A stretch of DNA of 64,000 nucleotides, from positions 153,862 through 217,861 of the forward strand of contig NZ_JAGXCY010000006.1 of assembly GCF_018310695.1 (NCBI RefSeq). Direction: 5' to 3'. Position numbers and translations under genes: made by a program. The stretch comes from Paenibacillus sp. Marseille-Q4541. Lineage in GTDB: Bacteria; Bacillota; Bacilli; Paenibacillales; Paenibacillaceae. A model generated the notes under the pieces. It searched no databases. It was not told where the DNA came from and was given only the letters and a program-made list of their open reading frames with translations. This document shows, piece by piece, positions 38,739 through 48,140 of this stretch. Position 1 is the stretch's first letter; each line of letters begins with the position of its first letter.

Positions 38739-38830
38739 CGCTCCGGCAATGCGTCTGACTGTTTCGTTGTTTTGCTTCGCAAAGCCAAAGGCACTGTCAG
38801 ATGCATTACCTTCGCTTGGGGTTTAAATGC

Positions 38831-38867
38831 AAAGAAGCATCGATTGGAATTCGGTGCTTCTTTTTTG
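38831..38867 (+). terminator. Terminator after the SLH/PrcB-like gene
   Basis: AAAGAAGCA pairs with TGCTTCTTT with inner TCGA/TTCGG pairing, followed by TTT. Confidence 0.8.
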
Positions 38868-38949
38868 TTACCATGGAATGTGAAGAGTTATTATTTAGTA
38901 ATATACTTACCCTGAGCCAGTACAAACTTAATTAAAGGTGAGACACAAT

Positions 38950-39453
38950 ATGATACTACATAAAGGTGAAATTCTTTTTCGGCAGGGAGATACGGGTCCC
39001 CTTTACCACCTTAAATCAGGCATGCTCAAAATTATGCGAATTCAGGAAGACGGCGGAGCCTTTCTTGTGAACATTATCGTTCCTGGTGAGATGATTCCTC
39101 ATCATAGTCTAATCAGTCCGGGTCCTTGTTTTGGTACAGCGATTGCGCTATCCACCTGTGATATTGAAGTGATTCCAGCTGCAGATTGGTATTATTCCTT
39201 GTCTGTTGAGCCAGAAAGATACAAGGATGTAGCGCTGAAGCTCCAGGATAAGCTGCGCATGATGCAACAACGAATGGATCAGGTGACGGAGACAGAACCA
39301 GCAGAGCGTCTACGTAAACTCCAGTCATGGATGGAAGCTTATATCTCTCCAGAAAAAATGACCGATCTACTAACCCAAGCAGAGATTGGGCAGTTAATCG
39401 GTCTTCGCAGAGAGACGGTGAACCGTCTGCTTCGTTCAATTGAAATTAGGTAA
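38950..39453 (+). CDS. Short Crp/Fnr-family regulator
   Basis: 167 residues from ATG 38950, nine bases after AAAGGTG; the frame also has a GTG at 38938 that overlaps that site. The cyclic-nucleotide-binding-like domain covers about 1-95 (ILFRQGDTGPLYHLKSGMLKIMR), a dimerisation helix about 95-120, and the helix-turn-helix is at the very end (LTQAEIGQLIGLRRETVNRLLRSIEIR). It is shorter than the usual about 230 residues: it begins inside the first strand and stops right after the recognition helix, without the wing. No Fe-S cysteine cluster is present. It is convergent with hmp, whose promoter holds a GTGA-N6-TCAC site, so it likely controls hmp. Confidence 0.85.
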   Translation: MILHKGEILFRQGDTGPLYHLKSGMLKIMRIQEDGGAFLVNIIVPGEMIPHHSLISPGPCFGTAIALSTCDIEVIPAADWYYSLSVEPERYKDVALKLQDKLRMMQQRMDQVTETEPAERLRKLQSWMEAYISPEKMTDLLTQAEIGQLIGLRRETVNRLLRSIEIR

Positions 39454-39465
39454 TAAAAACCTCAG

Positions 39466-40671
39466 TTATAGCACTTCTTTAGGTCCGAAAAATTCGTAAT
39501 GCAGATCTTCTTCCCGTACGCCACAAGAGGTAAGAAGATCGCGGATGCTCTTCATAAAGGAGAGGGGACCGCAGAAATAAAAATGCGCATCTGTTGTAGG
39601 AATTATCTCTTGTAGCCAAGATTGGTCAATTCGTCCAGTCTTACTGTACCCGTTATCTTCAGGAAGCGGATTGCTATAACAGAAATGTGCGCTAAGTTTG
39701 TCGTTTGAGTCTTCCAGTTTCCTTACTTCGGAGCCCATGGCGTGGACTTTCCCGTTGTGTGCTGCATGAATAAAGGTAACACGACGATTTGGCTGTTGCT
39801 GTACTGTCGCATTCACCATACTCATGAGCGGGGTAACTCCAATACCGCCACCTATAAATACGACAGGGCGATCATCGGAATAACTCATCTGGAATTCGCC
39901 CGCAGGTGCAGATAACGATAACTTGTCGCCTTCTTTGACTTCATTATGCAAATACGTAGATACCTTACCCGCAGGAACGTCCGGGGATTCATCTTCCCTT
40001 TTCACGCTAATCCGATAATAGGATTCATGAGGTCCAGCGGACAAGCTGTACTGACGAATTTGAGTGTATGGTTCGCCTGGAATAGCTACTTTCACACTTA
40101 CATACTGGCCGGGAGTAAAAGAAGCCAGTGCTCCCCCATCTGACGGAATGAGATAGAAAGAACGTATCAGCTCATTTTCATCTACAATTTTATCCACGGT
40201 AAAGAAGCGGAATCCACTCCAGCCTCCTTGTTGCCCTTCTGCTTCAGCATACATTTCTTGTTCGATATCGATAAACACGCTGGCTATGATTCCATATGCG
40301 TTATTCCATGCTTGAATGATTTCATCCGTGGCAGCATCCCCAAGAACTTCTTTGATCGCAAGCAGCAGGTATTTCCCTACAATAGGATAATGCTCTGGCA
40401 GTACGCCTAGACTGCGGTGCTTGTGAGCGACTTCTTTTACAGCGGGAAGAACAGCTTCCAGCTGATCAATATGCTGCGCGGCAGCGTAAACCATGTTAGC
40501 GAGTGCAGCTTGCTGCTTTCCTTTTTTCTGATTCGCGTGGTTAAAAATGTTGAGTAGTTCAGGATGATGCTCAAACAGCATCTGATAAAAGCGTGTCGTG
40601 ATGTCTCTTCCGTGTACTTCCAGAACGGGTACGGTAGATTTAATGATGGATATGTCATGTTGGCTTAGCAT
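39466..40671 (-). CDS. hmp: Flavohemoglobin, nitric oxide dioxygenase
   Basis: Converts nitric oxide and oxygen to nitrate using NAD(P)H; the main aerobic NO defence. 401 residues: globin domain 1-138 with proximal His85 (AHKHRSLG) and distal Tyr29 (RFYQ), FAD domain about 150-255 with RQYSLSAGP, and NAD domain about 265-401 with GGIGVTPLMSM and FYFCGPLSFM. ATG 40671 follows AAAAGAGGGA. The promoter shows TATACT at 40710-40715 and an Fnr-like palindrome at 40737-40752. Convergent with the Crp/Fnr gene, 12 bases apart. Confidence 0.97.
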   Translation of the reverse strand: MLSQHDISIIKSTVPVLEVHGRDITTRFYQMLFEHHPELLNIFNHANQKKGKQQAALANMVYAAAQHIDQLEAVLPAVKEVAHKHRSLGVLPEHYPIVGKYLLLAIKEVLGDAATDEIIQAWNNAYGIIASVFIDIEQEMYAEAEGQQGGWSGFRFFTVDKIVDENELIRSFYLIPSDGGALASFTPGQYVSVKVAIPGEPYTQIRQYSLSAGPHESYYRISVKREDESPDVPAGKVSTYLHNEVKEGDKLSLSAPAGEFQMSYSDDRPVVFIGGGIGVTPLMSMVNATVQQQPNRRVTFIHAAHNGKVHAMGSEVRKLEDSNDKLSAHFCYSNPLPEDNGYSKTGRIDQSWLQEIIPTTDAHFYFCGPLSFMKSIRDLLTSCGVREEDLHYEFFGPKEVL

Positions 40672-40709
40672 AGTATCCCTCTTTTCATACTTTGTGGTTG
40701 AATAATATT

Positions 40710-40752
40710 AGTATAAAAGAGGGAAAAAGCTTGAATAGTGATTCAAATCACT
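40710..40752 (-). promoter_or_regulatory. hmp promoter with Crp/Fnr-type site at about -41.5
   Basis: AGTGATTCAAATCACT at 40737-40752 fits GTGA-N6-TCAC. A -10 box TATACT lies at 40710-40715 on the minus strand. If it is the promoter, transcription starts near 40703 and the palindrome is centred 41.5 bases upstream, the class II activator position. No good -35 is seen, as expected for an activated promoter. Confidence 0.65.
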
Positions 40753-40842
40753 CATCTTATGAACAGATTGCATCCTTTTTGCGTGTGGTTGCGTATACAG
40801 GTAAATACAAAGTGCATTATGTTGAGAGGAGTAAGGACAACA

Positions 40843-41829
40843 ATGAATACGGATTCCAAGGAGCTGCTTCAAGCAGAACTCGTTCTTATAGAGAAGTGGG
40901 AGAAGGAACAAAAGGATATTTTTTTCTGGGAAAAGCTCGGCCGTCTGCCTTTCGTTATGCTGGATAAGCTGACCCCGAAGATCGTTAGAGACAAACTCGG
41001 ATTACTGCTGGATGAACTGGGTGCGTTTCTACAGAATGGCGGCCGATTCCTTGTGAACAAGAAGGCTGTGCTAAAGCACATTCACAAGTTTCTCAGCCAA
41101 GAAGAACCCTCAGAACAAACAGGACTCATGAAAAAAGGACTGCAAGTGAAAAAGTTATTCACGCAAGTATCATCAGCTGCCCTCGCAGCAACGGGGAAAT
41201 CTCGAAAAGAGGAAACAGAAGATACAGATTCTTCTGAGAAGACTTCGGTCCTTGCTCTCGCAGATATTGAGAAACTGCCGATTACAGTAATGGATCAGGC
41301 GGCGGATGATATTATTCAAGGCAGGATCAAGTTTGCGGCTGCGAGCGGGGCGGCAACTGGAGTAGGCGGCATTGTAACAATGGCGGCTGATCTCCCGCTC
41401 GTGTTAGGGACATCCCTAAAAACGTTGCAGGAGATTGCCATCTGTTATGGGTATGACCCGGAAGAGACTATGGAACGCGTATTTATTGTAAAATGTCTTC
41501 AATTCTCTTCAGCGGATATTGTAGGCAAAAAAGCAATCATTGAAGAACTGGGTAATTTTGAAGGTGAACATACGAATAAAGAAGTGATTTCCCAGTTGCA
41601 AGGCTGGCGGGAAGTCGTAACCGCTTATCGTGAAAACTATGGATGGAAGCAGTTGTTTCAGATGATTCCGATCGCCGGTATTATTTTTGGGTCGATTAGC
41701 AACAAAGGTGCACTTACCGACGTTTCAGAAGCAGGAAAGATGCTGTACAAAAAACGCCGGATCATGAAAAAGTTAGCTGAATCACAGAATGAATGTATAG
41801 AATCCAGCTCATCCACTGATAGGGTATAA
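40843..41829 (+). CDS. EcsC-family protein
   Basis: 328 residues from ATG 40843, after GAGAGGAG; the longer frame from 40738 overlaps the hmp promoter region and is unlikely. EcsC-like parts: LPITVMDQAADDIIQGRIKFA, AAASGAATGVGGIVTMAADLPLVLGTSLKTLQEIA region, YGYDPEETMERVFIVKCL and the C-terminal FQMIPIAGIIFGSISNKGAL. Two hydrophobic stretches (about 190-215 and 285-303) may associate with the membrane. The family is named after a gene next to an ABC transporter in Bacillus; function is not established. Confidence 0.85.
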   Translation: MNTDSKELLQAELVLIEKWEKEQKDIFFWEKLGRLPFVMLDKLTPKIVRDKLGLLLDELGAFLQNGGRFLVNKKAVLKHIHKFLSQEEPSEQTGLMKKGLQVKKLFTQVSSAALAATGKSRKEETEDTDSSEKTSVLALADIEKLPITVMDQAADDIIQGRIKFAAASGAATGVGGIVTMAADLPLVLGTSLKTLQEIAICYGYDPEETMERVFIVKCLQFSSADIVGKKAIIEELGNFEGEHTNKEVISQLQGWREVVTAYRENYGWKQLFQMIPIAGIIFGSISNKGALTDVSEAGKMLYKKRRIMKKLAESQNECIESSSSTDRV

Positions 41830-41865
41830 AGCATTATTTGTTCATCGGTGAGAGGAAAGGTGGTC

Positions 41866-42456
41866 TTACGCCAATTGGGCTCCGAGTTTTTTTATTTTCT
41901 GAAGCCACTCTTGCCTTTGACGGTCTGTTGACGTTTTAATCGGACTGATTTCTGTTACTTTTACAGTTTTGATCCCGCAGTAGCCGAGAACTCCCTGCTT
42001 CATTACCCTATGGCCTGAGCTGCCGTAGAAGAAGCGATAGTACCAGGGCGGCGTATCCATCGTAACGATGAGATGGGCTGTTTTTCCTTTTAATCGTTTA
42101 TCCCACATCACACTTCCAGGTTTAGGATCATAAGCGAAGCCTGGAAGCAGGATGCGGTCAAAGAATCCTTTGAGTATCGCTGGTACGGATCCCCACCAGA
42201 TCGGGTATACGAACACGAGATGATCAGCGTCTTTAATCATTTGTTGTGCTCGAAGCAGATCCGGTTCTAGGTCCGTTCGCTTACGATAGCCGTGCTGTAG
42301 ATTGGGATTGAACTGAAGCTGGCTCAGATCAATGAGGTTGATTTTCACATCCTGCCTTGATGCTCCATCTAAGTAGGAGTCGGCGATTCCTCTGCAAAAG
42401 CTTTCTTCATCAGGGTGTCCCATAATTAGGGTTATTGATTTCATCTTATTATTCAT
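41866..42456 (-). CDS. Flavodoxin-fold NAD(P)H oxidoreductase
   Basis: 196 residues, quinone-oxidoreductase-like (YwrO/KefF/MdaB group). The opening ITLIMGHPDEESFCRGIA is the FMN-binding loop, FVYPIWWGSVPAILKGFFDRIL (about 76-97) is the family signature, followed by FAYDP and a C-terminal helix. ATG 42456 follows TTGGAGG. It is divergent from an AraC-family regulator 153 bases away, which probably controls it. Substrate unknown; quinones or electrophiles are usual. Confidence 0.9.
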   Translation of the reverse strand: MNNKMKSITLIMGHPDEESFCRGIADSYLDGASRQDVKINLIDLSQLQFNPNLQHGYRKRTDLEPDLLRAQQMIKDADHLVFVYPIWWGSVPAILKGFFDRILLPGFAYDPKPGSVMWDKRLKGKTAHLIVTMDTPPWYYRFFYGSSGHRVMKQGVLGYCGIKTVKVTEISPIKTSTDRQRQEWLQKIKKLGAQLA

Positions 42457-42609
42457 GATTTTCCTCCAAGGATCATATCGTATTTCGTTTTAACCATGTT
42501 TCTGTTCCAATCATATAGGGCAGAGCAGAAGTTACCTATGATGAAAGGTGCAGAATTACTGATTGCACCCGCATAAAATGAGCAAGGCGTAATCGGGAGG
42601 AGGAGAGAT

Positions 42610-43617
42610 ATGAAACAATATGGAACTTCCATTACAATGCTGTATACACTCGTCAAGACGTTATCGTATAAAGGACATGATGTCGAAGCATTTTTGAAGG
42701 AGCATGGATTGCATTCATCCCTATTAAAGCAGCCGGAAGCTCGGATTACGGCCAAACAGCATATGGAGCTGATGAGTGCAGCTGCACTTCTTCTGAAGGA
42801 TGAGTTTTTTGGATTGCAGCAAGGCAATCGAATGGAAATGGCAGACCTGGGGGCTGTTGGTTATGTAATGATGCATTCTGGTACCTTAGGCGATGCACTT
42901 GCCTCTTATCAGAGATATCATATCGTCGCTTGCAGCGGCTACGAAATTGTACTGGAGGAGTCAGGGGAAGATGTCACTCTTCGCTTGTCTTTAGACGGGC
43001 TTCATGGACTCGTATCCCGTCATTGCACCGAAGATATGATCAGTTCACTTGTACATATGATGTACCGGCTTTGCGGTGTCCCGATACTTCTGCAGAAAGT
43101 GTCTTTTACACATAGCCGGCCTGAATCAGGTGAACTTACACCCTATAAAGAGGTATTGGGAGTCGTTCCCGAGTTTGGTGCTCCTGTAAATGCAATTCGC
43201 TTTTCTCGTTCCACGCTGGCTTGTCCGGTAATGTATGCAAATGTTCAGCTTGCATCCTGGTTTGAGCGTCAGGCGGAAGATGTGATCAGAGGACTTACCG
43301 AAGGAGAACGGTTCACTGGTGAGGTCATGCGCTGGTTGATTGATCAGATGCGTTTCAGGTTACCGAATTTAAAGTTGGCAGCGGCTGCTTTTCATATGGG
43401 AGTACGAACATTTCAAGGCAAATTACAGCTAGAGAATACGACCTTTACGCAGGTACTTGCTTCTGTACGTAAGGAGCTTGCTCTCCGGTATTTAGGGAAA
43501 GAGGGATACTCCATCACGGATATTGCATACTTACTTCATTTTTCAGAAGAGAGTGCTTTCCATCATGCGTTTAAACATTGGACAGGGAAGACACCGGGAC
43601 AGTATAGAGCTTCATAG
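42610..43617 (+). CDS. AraC-family regulator (OruR/ArgR-like sensor domain)
   Basis: 335 residues. The N-terminal sensor of the 'arabinose-binding domain of AraC' type (PF12625-like) covers about 20-200: MADLGAVGYVMMHSGTLGDAL and DLLP-like HSRPESGELTPYKEVLG are typical. The C-terminal AraC helix-turn-helix pair covers about 235-333, with LALRYLGKEGYSITDIAYLL and FSEESAFHHAFKHWTGKTPGQYR. ATG follows GGAGGAGGAG. Divergent from the flavodoxin-fold oxidoreductase. Ligand unknown. Confidence 0.92.
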   Translation: MKQYGTSITMLYTLVKTLSYKGHDVEAFLKEHGLHSSLLKQPEARITAKQHMELMSAAALLLKDEFFGLQQGNRMEMADLGAVGYVMMHSGTLGDALASYQRYHIVACSGYEIVLEESGEDVTLRLSLDGLHGLVSRHCTEDMISSLVHMMYRLCGVPILLQKVSFTHSRPESGELTPYKEVLGVVPEFGAPVNAIRFSRSTLACPVMYANVQLASWFERQAEDVIRGLTEGERFTGEVMRWLIDQMRFRLPNLKLAAAAFHMGVRTFQGKLQLENTTFTQVLASVRKELALRYLGKEGYSITDIAYLLHFSEESAFHHAFKHWTGKTPGQYRAS

Positions 43618-43735
43618 GGAGACTGTGGCGAGATCGAATGATAGTAAAAGAGAACTTACTAACGGAAGCGTTAACTTTTTCATTCGTTATACGTCTATAA
43701 TTATGAGATGTCTCACCGAAGGAGGATGTTAAGGT

Positions 43736-43945
43736 ATGGAATCAAATGGAGGCAAAGATTTTTTGTATTTTCTTATTTTCGTAGTTATTAGCTTTTTTGC
43801 TACAATCGCATTTTTTCCTTTTGGACTTTTGATGCTGATCCCAGTGGTTCTCTTTTTCTTATATAAAATCGTGTCCATTTTGAGAGAGATTAGTAATAAA
43901 CTACATTCAAAAGGAGTACGTGCTGAGGATAAACTGGAGGAGTAG
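43736..43945 (+). CDS. 69-residue membrane protein
   Basis: Two adjacent hydrophobic segments (about 9-25 and 27-45) followed by a charged cytoplasmic helix (about 46-69). ATG 43736, ten bases after GAAGGAGG. A strong terminator follows. Not recognised. Confidence 0.65.
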   Translation: MESNGGKDFLYFLIFVVISFFATIAFFPFGLLMLIPVVLFFLYKIVSILREISNKLHSKGVRAEDKLEE

Positions 43946-43950
43946 GAAAC

Positions 43951-43990
43951 AAAAAACGCCGGGAAGGTCAATCCTTCGCGGCGTTTTTTT
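43951..43990. terminator. Terminator shared by convergent small membrane protein and MFS genes
   Basis: AAAACGCCG pairs with CGGCGTTTT, with an inner GAAGG/CCTTC stem and long T-run. It touches the last base of the MFS stop codon. Confidence 0.9.
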
Positions 43991-45255
43991 TATGAAGCTG
44001 GACGATCTGTCCATGTGGCTAGTTTCTTGTCTGATGGAAGAAGGAAAGTCAGGAATCCAAGTAGCGGCATAAAGCTGCACACCTGCATCACAGGGCTAAT
44101 CCCCGCAGCATCGATCCAGTTCCCAAGAACAAGGGCACCGAGGCCGCCAAGACCAAAGGCAAGACCTGTAATCATACCTGAGACGGTTCCGATTTTACCT
44201 GGCACCAGCATTTGAGCATAAACAACCGTGATGGAAAAGCTGGATAACATAATGAAACCGATAATTGTTAGAAGTACACCTGTCCAGAACAGATTGGCAT
44301 ACGGAAGTAGTAGAGACAGCGGTGCAGCAAAAGCCATGGAAGCAAAAATCATATTCCGTTTACCAAAGCGGTCTGCGAGCGGTCCTCCAAAAAATGTCCC
44401 GAGCGCCCCAGCACCAAGAAACAGGAAGATGTAGATTTGTGCGTCTTGTGTAGATAAAGCAAAGGTATCTTTCAGGAAAAATGCATAATAACTGCCGATG
44501 GAAGATACATACCAGGAACGTACAAATACAAGAACAATTAGAATAAAAAAAGCATACATAATATTTTTCTTCACTGCTGGATTCATAACTCCATCAGCTG
44601 CTTTTTTCTTGGCGTATCCTCCGTTTTGCAGCGTCCGTCCGTACCATCTGGCAATGAAAATCTGCACTGCAATACCAATAGCGGCAAGCGCTGCAAACCC
44701 AAGGGAACCCATCAGTCCAAACGGAATAAATACCCATCTTGTGAGGAGCGGGGCGAGAGATTGACCTGCGTTACCGCCGACTTGAAAGATCGACTGTGCT
44801 AAACCACGGCGATTTCCTGCGGCCATGTGTGAAACCTTGGAACCTTCCGGGTGAAAAGCCGCCGATCCAAGTCCAACCAGAATAACCGATACCATAATGG
44901 CGATGTAGCTGTCCGCAAAGGCAAGAAAAATCATTCCTGCACAGGTGAAGCCCATTCCGATAGGCAGGAGGGCAGGTGTAGGTCTTTTATCTGAAAAATA
45001 ACCCACCACCGGCTGCATAATGGATGCCGTAATATTTAGTGCAAAAGCAATCCAGCCCATCTGACTGTAGCTAATCCCCATTGAGTCTTGCAGTACAGGG
45101 AAGATGGCGGGGATGACCGATTGTACCGAATCATTAAGTAGATGAACCAGGCCAATCGCAATGAGAATCCGATAAATCGTAGCTTGCGAGTTAGCATCAG
45201 GACGAGGTAACGACCTAGAAGTTGAACCGTTCTTCGTCAGTGAATTGAGTGACAT
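43990..45255 (-). CDS. MFS efflux pump, fosmidomycin-resistance (Fsr) type
   Basis: 421 residues from ATG 45255, which follows AAAAGGAG; the longer frame to 45342 lacks a site. Twelve transmembrane helices. The first-helix region LVHLLNDSVQSVIPAIFPVLQ and MGWIAFALNITASIMQPVVGYFSDKRP match the Fsr family, as do HPEGSKVSHMAAGNRRGLAQS and ALGTFFGGPLADRFGKRN. Such pumps confer resistance to fosmidomycin; the natural substrate is unknown. Single-gene unit. Confidence 0.9.
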   Translation of the reverse strand: MSLNSLTKNGSTSRSLPRPDANSQATIYRILIAIGLVHLLNDSVQSVIPAIFPVLQDSMGISYSQMGWIAFALNITASIMQPVVGYFSDKRPTPALLPIGMGFTCAGMIFLAFADSYIAIMVSVILVGLGSAAFHPEGSKVSHMAAGNRRGLAQSIFQVGGNAGQSLAPLLTRWVFIPFGLMGSLGFAALAAIGIAVQIFIARWYGRTLQNGGYAKKKAADGVMNPAVKKNIMYAFFILIVLVFVRSWYVSSIGSYYAFFLKDTFALSTQDAQIYIFLFLGAGALGTFFGGPLADRFGKRNMIFASMAFAAPLSLLLPYANLFWTGVLLTIIGFIMLSSFSITVVYAQMLVPGKIGTVSGMITGLAFGLGGLGALVLGNWIDAAGISPVMQVCSFMPLLGFLTFLLPSDKKLATWTDRPAS

Positions 45256-45369
45256 GTAGGGTCTCCTTTTCCTATGTAATTCAGTAAACAACTTATCATT
45301 AATATACCGAAATAGGTAGATCTTCACATCATATGACATCATTTACTTATCGAGCAATGCCCAAATTAC

Positions 45370-45418
45370 AGGAAAAAAGCAAAAAGAGGTGCCTCACCTC
45401 GTAGTGAAACGACCTCTT
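45370..45418 (-). terminator. Terminator of the que operon
   Basis: AAGAGGT pairs with ACCTCTT with inner CTCAC/GTGA pairing; on the minus strand TTTTTGCTTTTTT follows. Confidence 0.8.
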
Positions 45419-45446
45419 ACACCTATTTGCTTGAAATCTCTGTTTG

Positions 45447-45944
45447 TTAGCGGTTATCGATTTTTTCTGGGTACATGTCATGTTGGAACAGACGCTGTGT
45501 AGCGAGCTCCTCATATTTGGTACCAGGACGACCATAGTTACAGTAAGGATCGATGGAAATTCCACCTCTTGGAGTAAACTTACCCCATACTTCAATGTAA
45601 CGCGGGTCCATCAGTTTGATCAGGTCATTCATGATGATGTTGACTACATCTTCATGGAAATCTCCATGGTTACGGAAACTGAACAAATAGAGTTTGAGTG
45701 ATTTGCTTTCTACCATTTTAATGTCGGGAATGTAGCTGATGTAGATCGTTGCAAAATCGGGCTGGCCTGTGATCGGGCACAGACTTGTAAATTCTGGGCT
45801 ATTGAATTTAACAAAATAATCCCGGTAAGGGTGTTTGTTATCAAAGCTTTCAAGAATACTTGGATCATATTCAAAGTTATATTTGGTACCTTGGTTTCCC
45901 AGTAGAGTAATATCTTGTAGTTCATCGGATTGACGTCCAGCCAT
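45447..45944 (-). CDS. queF: NADPH-dependent preQ0 reductase QueF
   Basis: Reduces 7-cyano-7-deazaguanine (preQ0) to preQ1, the last step before tRNA insertion in queuosine synthesis. 165 residues from ATG 45944, nine bases after AAGGAG; the ATG at 45950 is only three bases from that site. Catalytic Cys56 in [11 protein letters not shown] and the [13 protein letters not shown]-binding motif are intact, with [10 protein letters not shown] and ISIDPY. Last gene of queC-D-E-F. Confidence 0.97.
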   Translation of the reverse strand: MAGRQSDELQDITLLGNQGTKYNFEYDPSILESFDNKHPYRDYFVKFNSPEFTSLCPITGQPDFATIYISYIPDIKMVESKSLKLYLFSFRNHGDFHEDVVNIIMNDLIKLMDPRYIEVWGKFTPRGGISIDPYCNYGRPGTKYEELATQRLFQHDMYPEKIDNR

Positions 45945-45980
45945 GTTCATAATCTCCTTGTTTTATCTTAGTTTTTTGGT

Positions 45981-46718
45981 TTATACGCCTCGTTTATTTC
46001 CCCACACAAGTGTATGGAGCTGCGGCAAGACACGTACATCATTCATATCGGAGAGCTCCATTGTGTGATCAATGAGCCACTCATAACGGTGAAGGAGGGA
46101 GGAGGCGAGGTTATCGGTATCTCCTGTTCCTACATCCGGGTTCCCTGTCTGCAAATACATAGCAACCTCTGGGTAACGACGGTGAACTTCTCTGGCATAC
46201 GCCAAATCTTGTTCATCGAAGATGACCACTTTTAGGCTGTATGCTTTATCTCCGGTTCGGTCCGCCAGTCGGCTAACAATATCATCTAGTGTATCCCAGT
46301 TTGTACTCATGCCAGAACTAGGAGGTTTTGGTGATAGGGTTACCTCATTGATATCCATGAGCCAATCTTGCCAGCGAGAACCTTGTGTTTCTACTGCAGT
46401 GCGGATCCCATTCTCTTGAAGTAGTTCCACAAGTGCTCCGATCTGGGGTAATATCGCTGGGTTACCGCCAGAAATCGTTACGTGTGAGAAACGGTCGCCA
46501 CCGGTGGAGGTGAGCTCTTGCCATATCTCTTCCTTACTCAGTTGACGAATCTGATCTTTGGCACTGCCATCCCAAGTAAAAGCGGAATCACACCAGGAGC
46601 AACGATAGTCGCATCCTGCGGTGCGTACGAACATCGTTTTCTGGCCAATGACCATGCCCTCACCTTGTACAGTAGGTCCAAAGATTTCAAGGACAGGGAT
46701 GGGACGGGAATTACTCAT
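45981..46718 (-). CDS. queE: 7-carboxy-7-deazaguanine synthase QueE (radical SAM)
   Basis: Radical SAM enzyme that contracts 6-carboxytetrahydropterin to 7-carboxy-7-deazaguanine. 245 residues. The CX3CX2C iron-sulfur motif is Cys36, Cys40 and Cys43 in AGCDYRCSWCDS; FGPTVQGEGMVIGQ at the start and TISGGNPAI are family marks. Its start overlaps the queD stop by eight bases, so the two are translationally coupled. Confidence 0.96.
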   Translation of the reverse strand: MSNSRPIPVLEIFGPTVQGEGMVIGQKTMFVRTAGCDYRCSWCDSAFTWDGSAKDQIRQLSKEEIWQELTSTGGDRFSHVTISGGNPAILPQIGALVELLQENGIRTAVETQGSRWQDWLMDINEVTLSPKPPSSGMSTNWDTLDDIVSRLADRTGDKAYSLKVVIFDEQDLAYAREVHRRYPEVAMYLQTGNPDVGTGDTDNLASSLLHRYEWLIDHTMELSDMNDVRVLPQLHTLVWGNKRGV

Positions 46719-47205
46719 CGATCATCCACTCCCGTCTCACTTCTGCGTAGCTGGTTGGAGTCTCATAAAGCCTTACAAACTCTGTCCGTCCGCCCGTAAT
46801 TTGTGACTGGTAAGGTTCACTTTGCAGGGCAGATTCCATCTGTTCGAAGATCCACACGACCATATTTTCAGCGGTAGTATTCATCGGTGGCAATGTTTCG
46901 TTCAAATATTGATGATCCAGATAACCTTCAATTTGATTCTTCCAAATTTCTTTTACATCGCCAAAATCAACTGTAAGTCCCGTATCGCCGGGAATTCCAC
47001 TAATGCCAAACACGACCTTGTAGGTATGACCGTGCAAGTTTTTGCATTTGCCTTCATAGCAGTGCAGATGATGCGCAGCATCAAAAGTAAATTCCTTGCT
47101 GACAAGGACCCGTTTGCGGTGGTAGCGAAGCTGCTCTGGTTGAATGTCTTCTCCGATTCGCTGCAGCCGTTCTACGATCCGAAAAGTGCCGGGTTCAGGT
47201 CTCAT
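46711..47205 (-). CDS. queD: 6-carboxytetrahydropterin synthase QueD
   Basis: Converts dihydroneopterin triphosphate to 6-carboxytetrahydropterin. 164 residues, PTPS fold. Zinc-binding His residues are in [22 protein letters not shown] and catalytic Cys is in the same stretch; later marks are LDHQYLN and PTSYAEV. ATG 47205 overlaps the queC stop by four bases (ATGA). The N-terminal extension of about 30 residues before the PTPS core is longer than in Bacillus QueD. Confidence 0.96.
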   Translation of the reverse strand: MRPEPGTFRIVERLQRIGEDIQPEQLRYHRKRVLVSKEFTFDAAHHLHCYEGKCKNLHGHTYKVVFGISGIPGDTGLTVDFGDVKEIWKNQIEGYLDHQYLNETLPPMNTTAENMVVWIFEQMESALQSEPYQSQITGGRTEFVRLYETPTSYAEVRREWMIDE

Positions 47206-47894
47206 TTCTGTTCACCGCCTGTCACTGCAGAAGTAACATTCAGATTTCGTTCTGCGGTATATTCATCAAGGCCCGCTTTCCGCAGTTTACATGCCGGGCA
47301 TTCGCCGCAGCCATCGCCCATGACACCGTTATAGCAAGTAAGCGTACGCTCACGTACAAATTCAAAAGCGCCAAGCTCATCAGCCATCGCCCAAGTTTCT
47401 GCTTTATTCAACCACATCAGTGGCGTGTGAATTACGAATTGGTAGTCCATCGCCAGGTTTAATGTGACATTCAGCGACTTCACGAATACATCACGGCAGT
47501 CCGGGTACCCGCTAAAATCAGTTTCACATACACCTGTAATAATGTGACGTGCTCCTTTTTGTTTGGCAAGTACAGCGGCAAAGCTCAGGAACAGATGATT
47601 TCTGCCATCTACAAACGTGCTAGGAAGCTCGCCTTCTTCTTGAGAAATATCAATATCACTGCGAGTCAGCGCATTGGGTGCCAGTTGATTCAGAAGACTC
47701 ATATCGAGTACTGTTTGGTGCACATTCAGTTCACGTGCGATATCAGCAGCGACTTCAATCTCTTGCTTGTGACGTTGTCCATAATCAAAAGTGACAACTT
47801 CCACTTCAGCAAAGTGTTTTTTGGCCCAGAACAGGCAGGTAGTACTATCTTGTCCGCCGCTAAATACGACGATTGCTTTTTCATTTGTAAACAT
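47202..47894 (-). CDS. queC: 7-cyano-7-deazaguanine synthase QueC
   Basis: ATP-dependent formation of preQ0 from 7-carboxy-7-deazaguanine and ammonia. 230 residues. The PP-loop SGGQDSTTC is at about residues 11-19, the zinc motif [13 protein letters not shown] near 196-208. First gene of the que operon; ATG 47894 is preceded by AGAGAGG, and a preQ1-I riboswitch lies about 250 bases upstream. Confidence 0.97.
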   Translation of the reverse strand: MFTNEKAIVVFSGGQDSTTCLFWAKKHFAEVEVVTFDYGQRHKQEIEVAADIARELNVHQTVLDMSLLNQLAPNALTRSDIDISQEEGELPSTFVDGRNHLFLSFAAVLAKQKGARHIITGVCETDFSGYPDCRDVFVKSLNVTLNLAMDYQFVIHTPLMWLNKAETWAMADELGAFEFVRERTLTCYNGVMGDGCGECPACKLRKAGLDEYTAERNLNVTSAVTGGEQK

Positions 47895-47989
47895 AAAAAA
47901 ACCTCTCTATCTTCTAGGATTAGTAAACACGGGCCATACCTCGTGTTCCATCAGCGGAAGAAAAGAGAAGTTCACTACTCGATCAACAA

Positions 47990-48020
47990 AAAACAGGCCT
48001 CTGCCATGAGAGCAGGGCAC
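47990..48020 (-). terminator. Second terminator hairpin in the queC leader
   Basis: On the minus strand GCCCTGC pairs with GCAGAGGC (one bulge), followed by CTGTTTTTTG. Confidence 0.65.
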
Positions 48021-48055
48021 TTATATAGATTGACAAAGGCATTATTTACAGCACG

Positions 48056-48102
48056 AAAAAATGAGCAATCTGCCTCTTTATGAAAATAAAGCTGCTGACT
48101 GC
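48056..48102 (-). terminator. Terminator hairpin downstream of the preQ1 aptamer
   Basis: On the minus strand GCAGTC pairs with GATTGC and CTTTAT with ATAAAG, closing a TTTC loop; TCATTTTTT follows. Likely the riboswitch expression platform. Confidence 0.6.
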
Positions 48103-48140
48103 ACAGGGGATGTAAATAGCCCACAATTAGACAATCTGTA

